Source: Stramenopiles sp. TOSAG23-3 (lineage: Eukaryota > Sar). From it: 52,944 nucleotides of DNA. The notes beneath the pieces are model-generated. The model made no database searches and had not been told where the DNA came from. It saw nothing but the letters and a program-made list of their open reading frames with translations. A program made the translations under genes and the position numbers. The stretch covers positions 1-52,944 of the forward strand of contig LT642158.1 of the NCBI GenBank assembly GCA_900128585.1. Direction: 5' to 3'. Shown here piece after piece: positions 38,668 through 47,933 of this stretch (positions are counted from its first letter, which is position 1; every line of letters begins with the position of its first letter).

Positions 38668-40104
38668 ATGTCTAACTCGGGGTTGTTTCGACCGTGGTCT
38701 GGCGGCAGTGCAATTGGTAGTGAAAATGTACGGCAATCTTCGGGGTTTTACGAAGGGCCTTCAAGGCCGGTCTTGGCCAAGAAAAAACGTGATGACAGAC
38801 GCCGAGCGGAAGCAGATCCCGCAGTGTCCGAAGGAGTGCCTTTGCGCGCAAAAGTGAGGCCGGACTCAGCTTCACCAGCTATCCACGACTTTGAAACTCG
38901 GGAGAAGGGAATACGAGTTTCACTGCAAGCTTTACCAAAAACACCGCTCAGTCGCACACACGGAGCACCACTTTCACCAGGTACTACACAGAGACAACCG
39001 GCCCAAGACTTAAATGCAAGTAAAGGTACGATCCACAAACAGGTACCGCCGAAACGCGATGAAACTGTACTATGGGCTCCATGGTTACCGAAAGCTTCTA
39101 CAAAAAAGAAACGAACGGCGTCGTTCCCGCGAAACAATATAACCCGTCGCCGCTTGACAGAATCTTCTGTAAATACTGATCCCGAGAATGGCATGTTTCT
39201 GCAAGGGTTTGTGCCACATGCCCCTCCAATAAAACATAGAATGCGCAATGTTAGCCCCGTTAAAATAAGGAGAGAGACCAGGCATATCACAGGCCCTACT
39301 GTTGTGAACACAAAACGCCGTAATTTGACATACAGGCAAAAAGCCAAAGCAAAGCAGAAGGAGCACGTGCGTGCTCTAAAATGCCGCTCCTCCAGCTATA
39401 ACATAAAGCGAAAGACATCGCCGATCCGCCCACGCGCGTTTCCCAAACAAGGCAACTGCAAGAAGCCGAACAGCCCGTTATCAGGCATATCCCTCAAAAT
39501 ATTTCCAAAGAGCAGTGGCACAAGGGGTGCATCGTCAACCGGCGCGCGAAGTTTAGATCCAACGGGGTATGGTAAAACCACTGGGCAGAAGCAAGTGAAT
39601 AACAAACGGCGGCCAAATGGTTCGAACTTTAAGCTGTCAAGGGTTGGTGGGGACCACATACCCGTTTCAGAACAGAACTTTTTTGAAAGAGGAACGCACA
39701 ATTCCAACCAAGGAACCACTGTGTACCTAAAGCCAAAACTGAAGCATCAGTATTCTATTGAAATGGTTGTTCCAAGTATGCAGCGGAAGCACGTTAATTA
39801 CACATTCTCGCACTGGGATGAAACAGACCCGGGCACGTTAGAGAATGTGATAAATCGGCGTCTAAAGAAATGGCAAGATCCCGAGGGCATCTATGGGAAA
39901 AGAAACAGCAGGGTCGGTCAAGAAGAGTCGGGTGTGGACGCGACAGGGGGAATGTCGTCGCGAAAAGTGAGACGAGAAAAGCGAGTGCCGATAACAGCCA
40001 TGATGGTGGGGGGAGGAAACGAAGGAGCGCCGAAGAACAGCTGCGGCGAATATTTGACAGAGAGCTTACTTTCCGACCAGCTCGGAAAGGCACTTGAGAA
40101 ATGA
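38668..40104 (+). CDS. Unidentified basic, probably disordered protein
   Basis: The protein has 478 residues from the first ATG (MSNSGLFRPWSGGSAIGSEN); the frame opens a few codons earlier without ATG. It is strongly basic and rich in Lys, Arg, Ser, Pro and Thr, with few hydrophobic clusters, so it is probably disordered. Lines such as RETRHITGPTVVNTKRRNLT and RQKAKAKQKEHVRAL suggest nucleic-acid or microtubule binding. The best ordered-looking part is near 370-415 (YSIEMVVPSMQRKHVNYTFS, then TLENVINRRLKKWQDPEGIY). I recognise no family. Its coding-like base composition and long open frame support a real gene. It is convergent with the CCCH-CDK gene, and a 22-bp tandem duplication begins directly after its stop codon. 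Confidence 0.7.
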   Translation: MSNSGLFRPWSGGSAIGSENVRQSSGFYEGPSRPVLAKKKRDDRRRAEADPAVSEGVPLRAKVRPDSASPAIHDFETREKGIRVSLQALPKTPLSRTHGAPLSPGTTQRQPAQDLNASKGTIHKQVPPKRDETVLWAPWLPKASTKKKRTASFPRNNITRRRLTESSVNTDPENGMFLQGFVPHAPPIKHRMRNVSPVKIRRETRHITGPTVVNTKRRNLTYRQKAKAKQKEHVRALKCRSSSYNIKRKTSPIRPRAFPKQGNCKKPNSPLSGISLKIFPKSSGTRGASSTGARSLDPTGYGKTTGQKQVNNKRRPNGSNFKLSRVGGDHIPVSEQNFFERGTHNSNQGTTVYLKPKLKHQYSIEMVVPSMQRKHVNYTFSHWDETDPGTLENVINRRLKKWQDPEGIYGKRNSRVGQEESGVDATGGMSSRKVRREKRVPITAMMVGGGNEGAPKNSCGEYLTESLLSDQLGKALEK

Positions 40105-40148
40105 GCTAGTTGGACCACAGCGTGCAGCTAGTCGGACCACAGCGTGCG
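40105..40148 (+). repeat. 22-bp tandem duplication just after a stop codon
   Basis: Two 22-bp copies lie back to back, 40105-40126 and 40127-40148, sharing GGACCACAGCGTGC and differing at two positions. The first copy begins at the base after the TGA at 40102-40104. It is in the 202 bp convergent gap, so it lies in the probable 3' UTR of the basic-protein gene. It may be a recent replication-slippage event or a 3' UTR element. Confidence 0.8.
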
Positions 40149-40306
40149 CTCGTAACCAAAAGAGGATTCTGAGGCTCAGAGTGAATGTTAAACTTACCAG
40201 CCCAAGACATTTACATTTTTAAAAAACAAAATACCTTTTTAGAATCAACGTTAAATTGGCAGTTTAAATTTTCACACGTGTTCATGCGAGAGTAGGTTAA
40301 GAATCC

Positions 40307-42610
40307 TTATCGCCTTTGCCTTTTATTGTTCCTCCTGTCGTTGCCAGAAGAACCTCGCTGCCGCTTATTTGGCTCGTTCCCTCTGGCATTAACATCGCTG
40401 TGCCTATCATCATACCGTTGGCGTTTGTCCCCGGGTTGCTCTGTCCATCGCCGGCGCTCCCTTCGGTTGCTCTCTCGACCTTCGTACCTCTCCGTTTGAT
40501 TCCCACGGTGTCGATCTTCGTTTCTCTCCGGTGGGTTGCCACGACGTCGATCCTCATAGCCGCCGCGGTGTTGCTTCTTATGCTTGTGGTTCCCCCTCTT
40601 TTCGCCTCGGTTGTTTGCAGCTGATCTCCCCCTTGGCTCTCTTGAGTGCCCTTCATTGCTATAGTTTCCCCCCGAGGATTGGTTTCGGTACTCTCTGCCA
40701 CCCCCGTTTTGGCGGGAATGATTGTCGTATCGATCATTACTACTGTTCGAGTAACCAAAATGTTCCCCCGGCTCGCCATAATCCTGCCCCCCCCGTTTGC
40801 GCACATCACGCCCGTACCCTTCCGATGAGTCTTGCGCCCACCGGTCGTCCCTGCGTGAGTTCACGTACTGAATTGTGTGTCCTGTTTGAGGCCCTACTGG
40901 AGGCCCCGAAGAAACGCGAGGCTGCGCTGGTGGCGGGCCTGGGGGTGGCGCAGTCGATATGCTGTGGGGTTTGCGCTTGTTTTCCGCTCTGTTGGCTAGA
41001 GCCGCCCTCGCGGCAGACTGGCGGGCTTCCCCCCGATGCTTTTCTTCCCACTCGTGGCACGACGCTTCCCCCGCCGCAAACAAAGGAGGAAAGCTGGAAG
41101 GCTCCAACAGCTTAGGGTCAAACATTGACTTGGACGGGTCATAAAATGACATCCGCAAGCTTGTCGATGCCTTTAGGCGTCTTTCAGGGTCCAGCTGCAG
41201 CAGCCGCTTGATCAAATCGAAGGCATCCCAACTCATTTGTTCGCCCCACATTGTTTCCATGGTATTTTTTGCAAAGTCCTCGGGCTTGTAGGTTTTCCAC
41301 AGGGGCAAAGACTCTACCCCGGGCCAATTCGTTGACGTCGGAGTGCCACATACTTTAAAAATTAAGTTTAACTGCTCCGGCTCTGACTTTCCGCGGAACG
41401 CAACTTTGCCGATCAATAGCTCTGTCAAAATACAGCCAACACTCCACATGTCGACGGCGGGCGTATAATCGGTAGCACCCAGCAAGAGGCAGGGGGGGCG
41501 GTACCATAGGGTAATTACATTGTTGGTGTACCGCGCCGTAGCGCGTTCGGAGCTGTGTCGGGCGGATCCAACCTTGCTTTGGATGCCCATCATCGCCTGG
41601 TCTTCCTCAAACCGGGCCAGGCCAAAGTCGCAAAGTTTTACAACATTATCGTTCGTAACAAGGATGTTCGATAACTTCAAATCACGGTGCATTATCCGTT
41701 TCTCGTGCAGGTACGACAACACGTTCAATAGCTGCCATGTAAAGCACCGCACCAATTCCAACGACAATCGCTTCCTGCGCTTAAGGACTCCCGCCAAATC
41801 ATGGTCCACGTATTCAAAAATCATGTACATGGAAAGCCTGCCGTGGTCGTCTGCCGGAGCGCCCATGACTATTTCTTTGTAATGGACTAAATTCTGGTGG
41901 CAAATCCGACGCAATAGGTTTATTTCCCTTACCGCGTTGACAGAAAACCCCTCTCGTTCTTTCCGTGCCCGCATGTGTTTGATCGCAACGAGCTCCCCGG
42001 TTCGAATCGACATGCCTTTGTGCACTTCCCCATACGCACCCTTGCCAATCTGACCCTGCAGCGTGTACGACGCAACGATGTTACCGGCACACCGGCGCCG
42101 CGGCAGGTGGGACTCGTCCCCGGCGCTGACTGGGGGGCCGAACCCGCCGTCCCCGGCCGCTTGTGGTGGCGGCGGGGGCGGCGGCCTTCGAGCTGCGGGA
42201 GGGTGCTGGCCGCCCTCGTACTGGGCTTGTTGGGCATTCCAGTTGCCACCTTGTCTAGAAAAAATTTCGCCCGAAGAACTAATGTTGTGCCTTTGGTGGG
42301 GCAGGTTGTAGTGGTGCGCGTTGTCCTGTTGCTGAGCCGGGCGGGAGGAGGGCTGCCTTCTATCGCCTTCGCCTCTTTGGTACTGCTCGTGATGCCGAGG
42401 TGGCGGTCGCCGTGAGCCTTGTTGGTACCTGCTGCTTCCATTTCTTTCTTTCGTGACATGTTTATACTTGCAACTTTCACCCCGGTTGCACGCGCCTTTG
42501 TTTTGAAAATCGTAGCAGAACCCCTGTGGAACACGGTGCCGCCGGGAAGCAGGAGCAGCCCCGTTGCCCCCGTTCGCCGCTGCGTACGGTTGCCGCCTTC
42601 TTGACGACAT
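40307..42610 (-). CDS. CCCH zinc finger fused to a CDK9/CDK12-like kinase with an RG-rich tail
   Basis: The protein has 767 residues from ATG 42610. Residues 32-51 form an exact CCCH finger (C32-x8-C41-x5-C47-x3-H51), typical of RNA-binding fingers. A Gln/Pro/Gly-rich linker leads to a kinase domain at about 180-525: GKGAYGEV, VAIKHMR, the PSTAIRE-equivalent GFSVNAVREINLL, HRDLKLSNIL (near 307), CDFGLAR (near 327), and ARYTNNVITLWYRPP with the T-loop Thr. YTNxV(I/V)TLWYRPP is the signature of the CDK9/CDK12 group, which phosphorylates the RNA polymerase II C-terminal domain with a cyclin partner. Two oddities: the APE/PPE Glu is Cys (residue 374), and the activation segment is about 18 residues longer than in human CDK12. 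The tail (about 560-767) is Arg/Gly/Ser/Asn-rich, as in RNA-processing factors. A transcription/mRNA-processing kinase is the best reading. Confidence 0.88.
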   Translation of the reverse strand: MSSRRRQPYAAANGGNGAAPASRRHRVPQGFCYDFQNKGACNRGESCKYKHVTKERNGSSRYQQGSRRPPPRHHEQYQRGEGDRRQPSSRPAQQQDNAHHYNLPHQRHNISSSGEIFSRQGGNWNAQQAQYEGGQHPPAARRPPPPPPPQAAGDGGFGPPVSAGDESHLPRRRCAGNIVASYTLQGQIGKGAYGEVHKGMSIRTGELVAIKHMRARKEREGFSVNAVREINLLRRICHQNLVHYKEIVMGAPADDHGRLSMYMIFEYVDHDLAGVLKRRKRLSLELVRCFTWQLLNVLSYLHEKRIMHRDLKLSNILVTNDNVVKLCDFGLARFEEDQAMMGIQSKVGSARHSSERATARYTNNVITLWYRPPCLLLGATDYTPAVDMWSVGCILTELLIGKVAFRGKSEPEQLNLIFKVCGTPTSTNWPGVESLPLWKTYKPEDFAKNTMETMWGEQMSWDAFDLIKRLLQLDPERRLKASTSLRMSFYDPSKSMFDPKLLEPSSFPPLFAAGEASCHEWEEKHRGEARQSAARAALANRAENKRKPHSISTAPPPGPPPAQPRVSSGPPVGPQTGHTIQYVNSRRDDRWAQDSSEGYGRDVRKRGGQDYGEPGEHFGYSNSSNDRYDNHSRQNGGGREYRNQSSGGNYSNEGHSREPRGRSAANNRGEKRGNHKHKKQHRGGYEDRRRGNPPERNEDRHRGNQTERYEGRESNRRERRRWTEQPGDKRQRYDDRHSDVNARGNEPNKRQRGSSGNDRRNNKRQRR

Positions 42611-42802
42611 GTTAAAAAAAACCCACACTAAATAACTAGCTGCAAAGTCTAGGAAGTCAGTGGGGTCGGTGAAATCTCCGTTCGTTCGTTCGTTCCTTGC
42701 ATAATCGTTTGCCTCATCAACTGTTACTAGGACAGGAAAAGAAATTGCTTTCTGTATGAAAAATGTTGCCTAGTGTCCAATACATAATTTTATAGTAGGA
42801 GG

Positions 42803-42892
42803 TATTATTATATTATTATTTTTTATTATTATTATTATTATTTATTACTGTATAAAAAATTATTATTTTTATTATTTATTATTATTATTATA
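42803..42892. repeat. Imperfect ATT/TTA microsatellite
   Basis: This is a stretch of ATT trinucleotide repeats interrupted by short A and T runs, about 90 bp long, upstream of the CCCH-CDK gene. Confidence 0.6.
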
Positions 42893-43343
42893 CACCTAAT
42901 AAGAACAGGAGGAGGAGGTGTAGTAGTAGTAAATATTATTAATAATAATAATAAAAAAAAAATTAAAAAAATTATATACTGTTGTAGTAGACCTAGTATG
43001 TTTTAAGACTCTCATTCATACTAAATACTAATACTAATAATATTTTTTTTTGAATTTGTTTTTCTTCTTCTTTCTCTTTCTTCTTCTTCTCTTCTTTTTT
43101 TTCTTTTCTTCATCCGGTGGTCGGTCGTCCTTTCCAGGAGGTTGGTATTATTAGGTAGGTACGTACCGGTATTTATAATTAAAAATATCAAAAGCAGCGG
43201 TACGAGGAGGAGGAGGAGTCGTTGTGAAAAGTGATCTTCTGCTCGGTTAGTCTTGGGATTGTCTCCTTTCCTTAGTTACATAATGGGATGTGGTTGGATT
43301 CAAACAATAATAATAACTACTTAAAATTTTAAAAGAACAAGTA

Positions 43344-43362
43344 TAACCCTAACCCTAACCCT
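43344..43362 (+). repeat. Interstitial telomere-like repeat (CCCTAA)3
   Basis: The + strand reads T followed by three AACCCT units, which is (TTAGGG)3 on the other strand. It is flanked on both sides by ordinary AT-rich sequence and lies well inside the window. Confidence 0.75.
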
Positions 43363-43839
43363 CTACTATATTTATTGCGAAGTATTGTAAAAATTGTCCT
43401 TCTCCTTCCATCCTACTCAGCTGTTTATAAATCTAATCTCAATTTTGAATCCGAGGAGAGCCTCCAGATCGTTATTTTATTTTAAGAATAAAATTCCTAT
43501 TTAATATATATAATATTATAATGGAATACAAGTACAAATGACCATCCGGGCTGTGTGTGTTTGGCCTTCCTTTGATGTGTGAGCCACATATTTTTTAACT
43601 ATTATTTCTTGTTATTAAATTACATCATTGACAGAAGAAATGTGTTTTGTGAATGTGTTTTTATAAGCATACTCTTTTTGCCTACGGTAATATTATCGTC
43701 GTTCTAACTATAATAATAGGGAAATACCAGCATAAAAGTAGTAAACAATAATAATAATCATCAACAAAAATATATAAAATCATCATCATACTGTATCGTA
43801 TATATATATATTATTATTATTTTATCTCATCATCATCTA

Positions 43840-43923
43840 TCTTTCTTCTTCTTCTCTTTTTTCTTTCTTTCTCTCTCCTCCTCCTCTTCCTCCTCTTCTT
43901 CTTTCTTCTTTCTTTTTCTTTTC
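43840..43923 (+). repeat. 84-base uninterrupted polypyrimidine tract
   Basis: The + strand contains only C and T over 84 bases, mostly TTC, TCC and T runs. It ends about 240 bp upstream of the alpha-mannosidase ATG. Such tracts can exclude nucleosomes or adopt triplex structures; that role here is inference. Confidence 0.65.
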
Positions 43924-44162
43924 GACGACCACCACAACAACCAACGCCACCACCACACACATAAAAATACTACTACTACCGGTACCCCGTAAATATCCTA
44001 AGGATTACAAACTACTGTATACGGTTCACGATAGCAATCTACGTTTCATAGAATGGCTGTACATGCCCATTTTGCTACCCAAGAATTGTATTTGCAGTAG
44101 TGCAGAAGAACACGCTGTCAGGAAACCAACCACCAGCCGCACGACCTTTTTGTTTGGAGACC

Positions 44163-47100
44163 ATGCCCAATGCTGCACGTTTGTCGCAAGGGCGCGGGTC
44201 CGCTACGGCCGCCTGTGCCAACGCTTTTGTCCTCCTGTCCTACTTTTGTTTCTTCTTCGCTGTATTAGTGTCTCTTCCCTCGGTGGCAAAAGGGGAGGAT
44301 CGGTGGGACGATGAAAGCATCCTTCATGTGCACGTGATCCCGCACTCCCATTGTGACCCAGGGTGGCTGGATACGTTTGAAGGGTACTTCCGGAAAGACG
44401 TGAACCACATTTTAACCAACGTTCTTGCCCAGTTATGGAACAACCCCAACCGCCGTTTTATATGGGCTGAAATAAGTTTTTTCAAGCGATGGTGGGATAC
44501 GCTGGACAATACCAGTAAAGAGCGATTCAAGACTGTCGTGGCCCGGGGACAGCTGGAGTTTGTCGGCGGCGGATGGGTGCAAAATGACGAGAGCAACCCA
44601 ACGATGGAGAGCGTCATTAACCAGGTCAGTACAGGCCACGACTTTTTATTGAAAACGTTTGGCATTCGGCCAAAGATTGGGTGGCAAATCGACCCGTTCG
44701 GGCATAGTGCAATGACCGCGAGCCTGTTTGCAATGTTTGGGTACGACGCCATGGTGATCAACCGGATTCACTACGACACAAAAAAGCGGTACAAAGCCAC
44801 CCGGCACATGGAGTTTTTGTGGGAAGGGGCGAAACTCTCAGACGAAAAAGACTTGGACCTGAAAATTTTTACCCATGTTTTGCACACGCACTACAGTGCC
44901 CCGCGAGGTTTCGATTTTGAAAACCCAGGCGTGTCGTCCGTCAGTAACTACAACGCGGCGGGGCGAGCACGGCAATTCGTTTCCCAGATGAAACAACGGC
45001 AACGCGCATACATGACAAACCACATCTTGGTCCCGTTCGGGGATGATTTTAAGTTCAAGCAGGCCGCTCGCCAATTTAGTAGCATGGACAACGTGATCAA
45101 TGCCGTGAACAACAACCATGAACTGAATGTTGCGGTCCGTTACAGCACCCTGTCGGAATATTTTCAAGCCGTTCACCGGGAATCGACTGTGAAAAAGACG
45201 AACTTCCCGGTGTACCGGGGCGATTTTTTCCCGTACGCAGACAACGGGGACAGTTATTGGTCTGGCTACTACACCACGAGGCCAACCCTGAAAGCTGCGA
45301 CGCGGGTAGCCGACAGCACGCTTCGTGCGGTGGAAGCAGCGTATGCGATGGGACGAGCAATCAACCAGCGGGCAAATGACTACGAGTGGGAGGATGCGTT
45401 CAAACACGTTCAGAAACTTAGAGAAGAGGCCTCCCTCGTGCTGCACCACGACGCCATCACGGGGACCAGCCGAGCTACCGTCGTGCGCGACTACTTGAGC
45501 CGCTTGACAACAAGCCGCTCCGCTGCGATGGGCGTCGCAGCCGACGTCATCACAGGTTTGCTTCGAAAGAGGAACGCCGATGGCACTGCGACTAAAGTGG
45601 AAGGCGCCGTGCCGACCTTGACATCGACTGTGTATCGGCTGTCGGTAAAAGGCACGCCGGGTCCGGCGGCAGCGGGGCCGTTCCAAGGCATCAACGGGTA
45701 CCCCGTCGTTGTCCAAAACCCTCTTGGGTGGCGACGCCAGGACGTCGTGAAGGTGCTGTTGGAGTCAAAGACTTCGGTGCACGAGGCTCAAGGCATCGTT
45801 GTCATGGATGAAGGCGGAAAGCCGGTCGCGGCACAAGTCCAAGCGCTGCTGCTTGGCACCGACGTTGTGCGGAGCAACCCGGGCTACGCTTTTGGCCTCT
45901 TTTTTAAGGTGGACCTGCCACCCCTTGGCGTGCGCACGTACTACGTAAGGCAGGCAACGAAAGAGGAAAGGCTGACCAACAGCAACGAGGTTCTTGCCAA
46001 GTACGTGACTACGAAGTTGTACACCATTAGTTCGCACACTGGAAAAGTAGAAACGCCACCGCGCAACGGCGGCCAACTTCGTGGGGCAGAGGCTGGGGGG
46101 GTGAATGGGGCGTTCGAGCGCCCCTCTGTGTTTCCAGAAGCAGGCCTTACTATCGAGAACAACGAAGTGTTAGTCAAGTTTCAGTCGGGGCGTGGACTTA
46201 TCAAATCGGTAACGTCGAAAGGAAACGCCGACGTTGGCGAGTTGGAGGCATCGCAAGAGTACATGTATTACACTTCGTCGCGTAGCGGTGCGTATATATT
46301 CCGCCCCCACGGGCAGGCACATGGTATACGCGTCGGTCACACGCTGGCCATTGCAATTGCACAAGGACCGTTGGTCCAACAAGTGCAGTACTTCGACGAC
46401 AATACCCACCAATCCACTCGGGTCTTGTCTGTTCCCGGCGAGCTGTCCAAAGTGGTGCAGATCCTGACCAGTGTCACTGCAAGCATGAACAACGAGGTGG
46501 TCGTTCGATTCAACACTAACTTGGGCACAAACCATATTTTTTACAGTGATAACAGCGTCGACATGCAGAAACGAGAGCACTCCTCGAACAAACCTATTCC
46601 GGCAAATTTTTATCCCATGAATACGGCCGCATCGCTTAAAACAGATGCGAAGCAAATGACATTCATAAACAGGCAGCCGATGGGGGTGGCGAGTCTTGTC
46701 CACGAGGAATCGAAATCGTCGTTGGAAGTGATGTTACACCGTTGTCTGAGCCAAGACGATGGCCGAGGGTTGGCGCAAGGGGTCCACGACAGCAGCCGCA
46801 CGCAAGCACCCCTGTGGATGATTGTAGGAACCCCATCGGAGACGGAGGCGATGTACCGCCGAGTTCGCCACCACCTCCAGCACGGCCCATTGGTGTACCT
46901 GGCTAGTGGGACCAATGGGGCCCCAACGGACCTTGGTGCTTGGACAAATATTTACCAATCGACATTCCAGCCGTTTGGAACCGTCGACGAAAACATTCAT
47001 ATTTTGTCATTGAAAGCTCGCGACGCCCATTCAGACGACATTCTCGTCCGCATTCAAAACTTAGGTGACCGTGTGGTGCCCGTGCGGTTGCAAGCCCAGG

Positions 47101-47933
47101 GAAATGACGGTGCAGGCCTTTTATTGGACGGCGCTGTCGAGGAAATACGCTCAAGGAGCATTTCTGCAAACCAGCCGTCGGCCGCTGTTGTGAAGCGTCT
47201 GCATTACCCGACTGCAGGTGAAGTCCACGACCATTCTAACGTGGACGTCAACGACCATGCGTTGACGGAAGAGAATCAAAATACCGAAGAGGAAGGGGTA
47301 TTTTTGAGTGACGCGGCGTTGGCCAAGTTGGAAGAAGACAAGAAGAAAGGATCTGGCCGCCGTGCTCTTCTCGCCAGTGGTGCAGGGGGGGGCAAGGTCC
47401 TTGCGATCCCGCCGTACCAAGTCAAAACTTATTTCGTTGAGTTAAATTTTGAAGGTGCGAGCAGCAGTAGAGCTGAGACCGTCGCTTCGGGTGGTCTCTT
47501 ATCGAAATTAAGTAGTGCCGCAGCGAAGATCTCGTCTCCCTTTAAAGCCAAGAAAGAAGACATAAAGGCGGCGGCATTGCCGCCTCCCCCGGAGTCCGCG
47601 AAAGAGAGCGACCACCAAGGTGCACCGATCGTAAAAAACGTTGCCAACAAGGACGAAGGCTCGGAAAAGATGCCTCTTCCTAAAAGTGATACGGGCGAGG
47701 AAGCGTTGGGCAACGATCCTCAGCCGGTGGTTGGTGGTGCAGCAATCGCTGCCGTGGGAATCCATGAAACCGGCAAGGACAGTAATTTGGCCGATTACAA
47801 GAGCAAAGGAACATTGCTTTTTGGGTGTTCCGTCGCAGTTGTATTTCTGTTGATGGTGTATTTAAAGTTTTGCAAAAAATCTGGGGGTAGTAGTCGCAGA
47901 CGGCGAAACAAAAGTATGCCAAAGCGTGCCTAG
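44163..47933 (+). CDS. Golgi-type alpha-mannosidase (GH38)
   Basis: The protein has 1256 residues from ATG 44163. An N-terminal hydrophobic anchor covers about 21-43 (AFVLLSYFCFFFAVLVSLPS). The GH38 catalytic domain carries HVIPHSHCDPGW with zinc ligands H63 and D65, QIDPFGHSAM with the nucleophile D177, and LHHDAITGTSRATVV with zinc ligand H429 and D430. By homology the family cleaves alpha-1,3/alpha-1,6-mannose from N-glycans in the Golgi or alpha-mannosides in the lysosome; the anchor and HSHxDPGW context favour the Golgi type. Residue 64 is Cys where animal mannosidase II has Asn. After the usual C-terminal beta domains there is a charged linker, then a second hydrophobic helix (about 1207-1227, LLFGCSVAVVFLLMVYLKF) and a tail with a basic cluster (SRRRRNKSMPKRA). 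That C-terminal anchor is not part of typical family members. Confidence 0.93.
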   Translation: MPNAARLSQGRGSATAACANAFVLLSYFCFFFAVLVSLPSVAKGEDRWDDESILHVHVIPHSHCDPGWLDTFEGYFRKDVNHILTNVLAQLWNNPNRRFIWAEISFFKRWWDTLDNTSKERFKTVVARGQLEFVGGGWVQNDESNPTMESVINQVSTGHDFLLKTFGIRPKIGWQIDPFGHSAMTASLFAMFGYDAMVINRIHYDTKKRYKATRHMEFLWEGAKLSDEKDLDLKIFTHVLHTHYSAPRGFDFENPGVSSVSNYNAAGRARQFVSQMKQRQRAYMTNHILVPFGDDFKFKQAARQFSSMDNVINAVNNNHELNVAVRYSTLSEYFQAVHRESTVKKTNFPVYRGDFFPYADNGDSYWSGYYTTRPTLKAATRVADSTLRAVEAAYAMGRAINQRANDYEWEDAFKHVQKLREEASLVLHHDAITGTSRATVVRDYLSRLTTSRSAAMGVAADVITGLLRKRNADGTATKVEGAVPTLTSTVYRLSVKGTPGPAAAGPFQGINGYPVVVQNPLGWRRQDVVKVLLESKTSVHEAQGIVVMDEGGKPVAAQVQALLLGTDVVRSNPGYAFGLFFKVDLPPLGVRTYYVRQATKEERLTNSNEVLAKYVTTKLYTISSHTGKVETPPRNGGQLRGAEAGGVNGAFERPSVFPEAGLTIENNEVLVKFQSGRGLIKSVTSKGNADVGELEASQEYMYYTSSRSGAYIFRPHGQAHGIRVGHTLAIAIAQGPLVQQVQYFDDNTHQSTRVLSVPGELSKVVQILTSVTASMNNEVVVRFNTNLGTNHIFYSDNSVDMQKREHSSNKPIPANFYPMNTAASLKTDAKQMTFINRQPMGVASLVHEESKSSLEVMLHRCLSQDDGRGLAQGVHDSSRTQAPLWMIVGTPSETEAMYRRVRHHLQHGPLVYLASGTNGAPTDLGAWTNIYQSTFQPFGTVDENIHILSLKARDAHSDDILVRIQNLGDRVVPVRLQAQGNDGAGLLLDGAVEEIRSRSISANQPSAAVVKRLHYPTAGEVHDHSNVDVNDHALTEENQNTEEEGVFLSDAALAKLEEDKKKGSGRRALLASGAGGGKVLAIPPYQVKTYFVELNFEGASSSRAETVASGGLLSKLSSAAAKISSPFKAKKEDIKAAALPPPPESAKESDHQGAPIVKNVANKDEGSEKMPLPKSDTGEEALGNDPQPVVGGAAIAAVGIHETGKDSNLADYKSKGTLLFGCSVAVVFLLMVYLKFCKKSGGSSRRRRNKSMPKRA

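Larger units (their letters stand above)
42611..44162. promoter_or_regulatory. Divergent intergenic region with ATT microsatellite, telomere-like repeat and polypyrimidine tract
   Basis: This 1552 bp gap lies between the divergent CCCH-CDK and alpha-mannosidase starts. It holds an ATT/TTA microsatellite (about 42800-42895), a T/C-rich tract (about 43055-43110), a 10-bp palindrome GGTACGTACC (43158-43167), a telomere-like tract, and an uninterrupted 84-base pyrimidine tract (43840-43923). I see no convincing gene here. Confidence 0.4.

Noticed and set aside
41929-42534. 201-codon antisense-frame overlap within the CCCH-CDK gene
   Set aside because: It is another frame of the same strand, in a GC-rich low-complexity region; the kinase frame is the supported one.
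44838-45716. 292-codon antisense frame in the alpha-mannosidase gene
   Set aside because: It is a shadow of the GH38 catalytic domain on the opposite strand.
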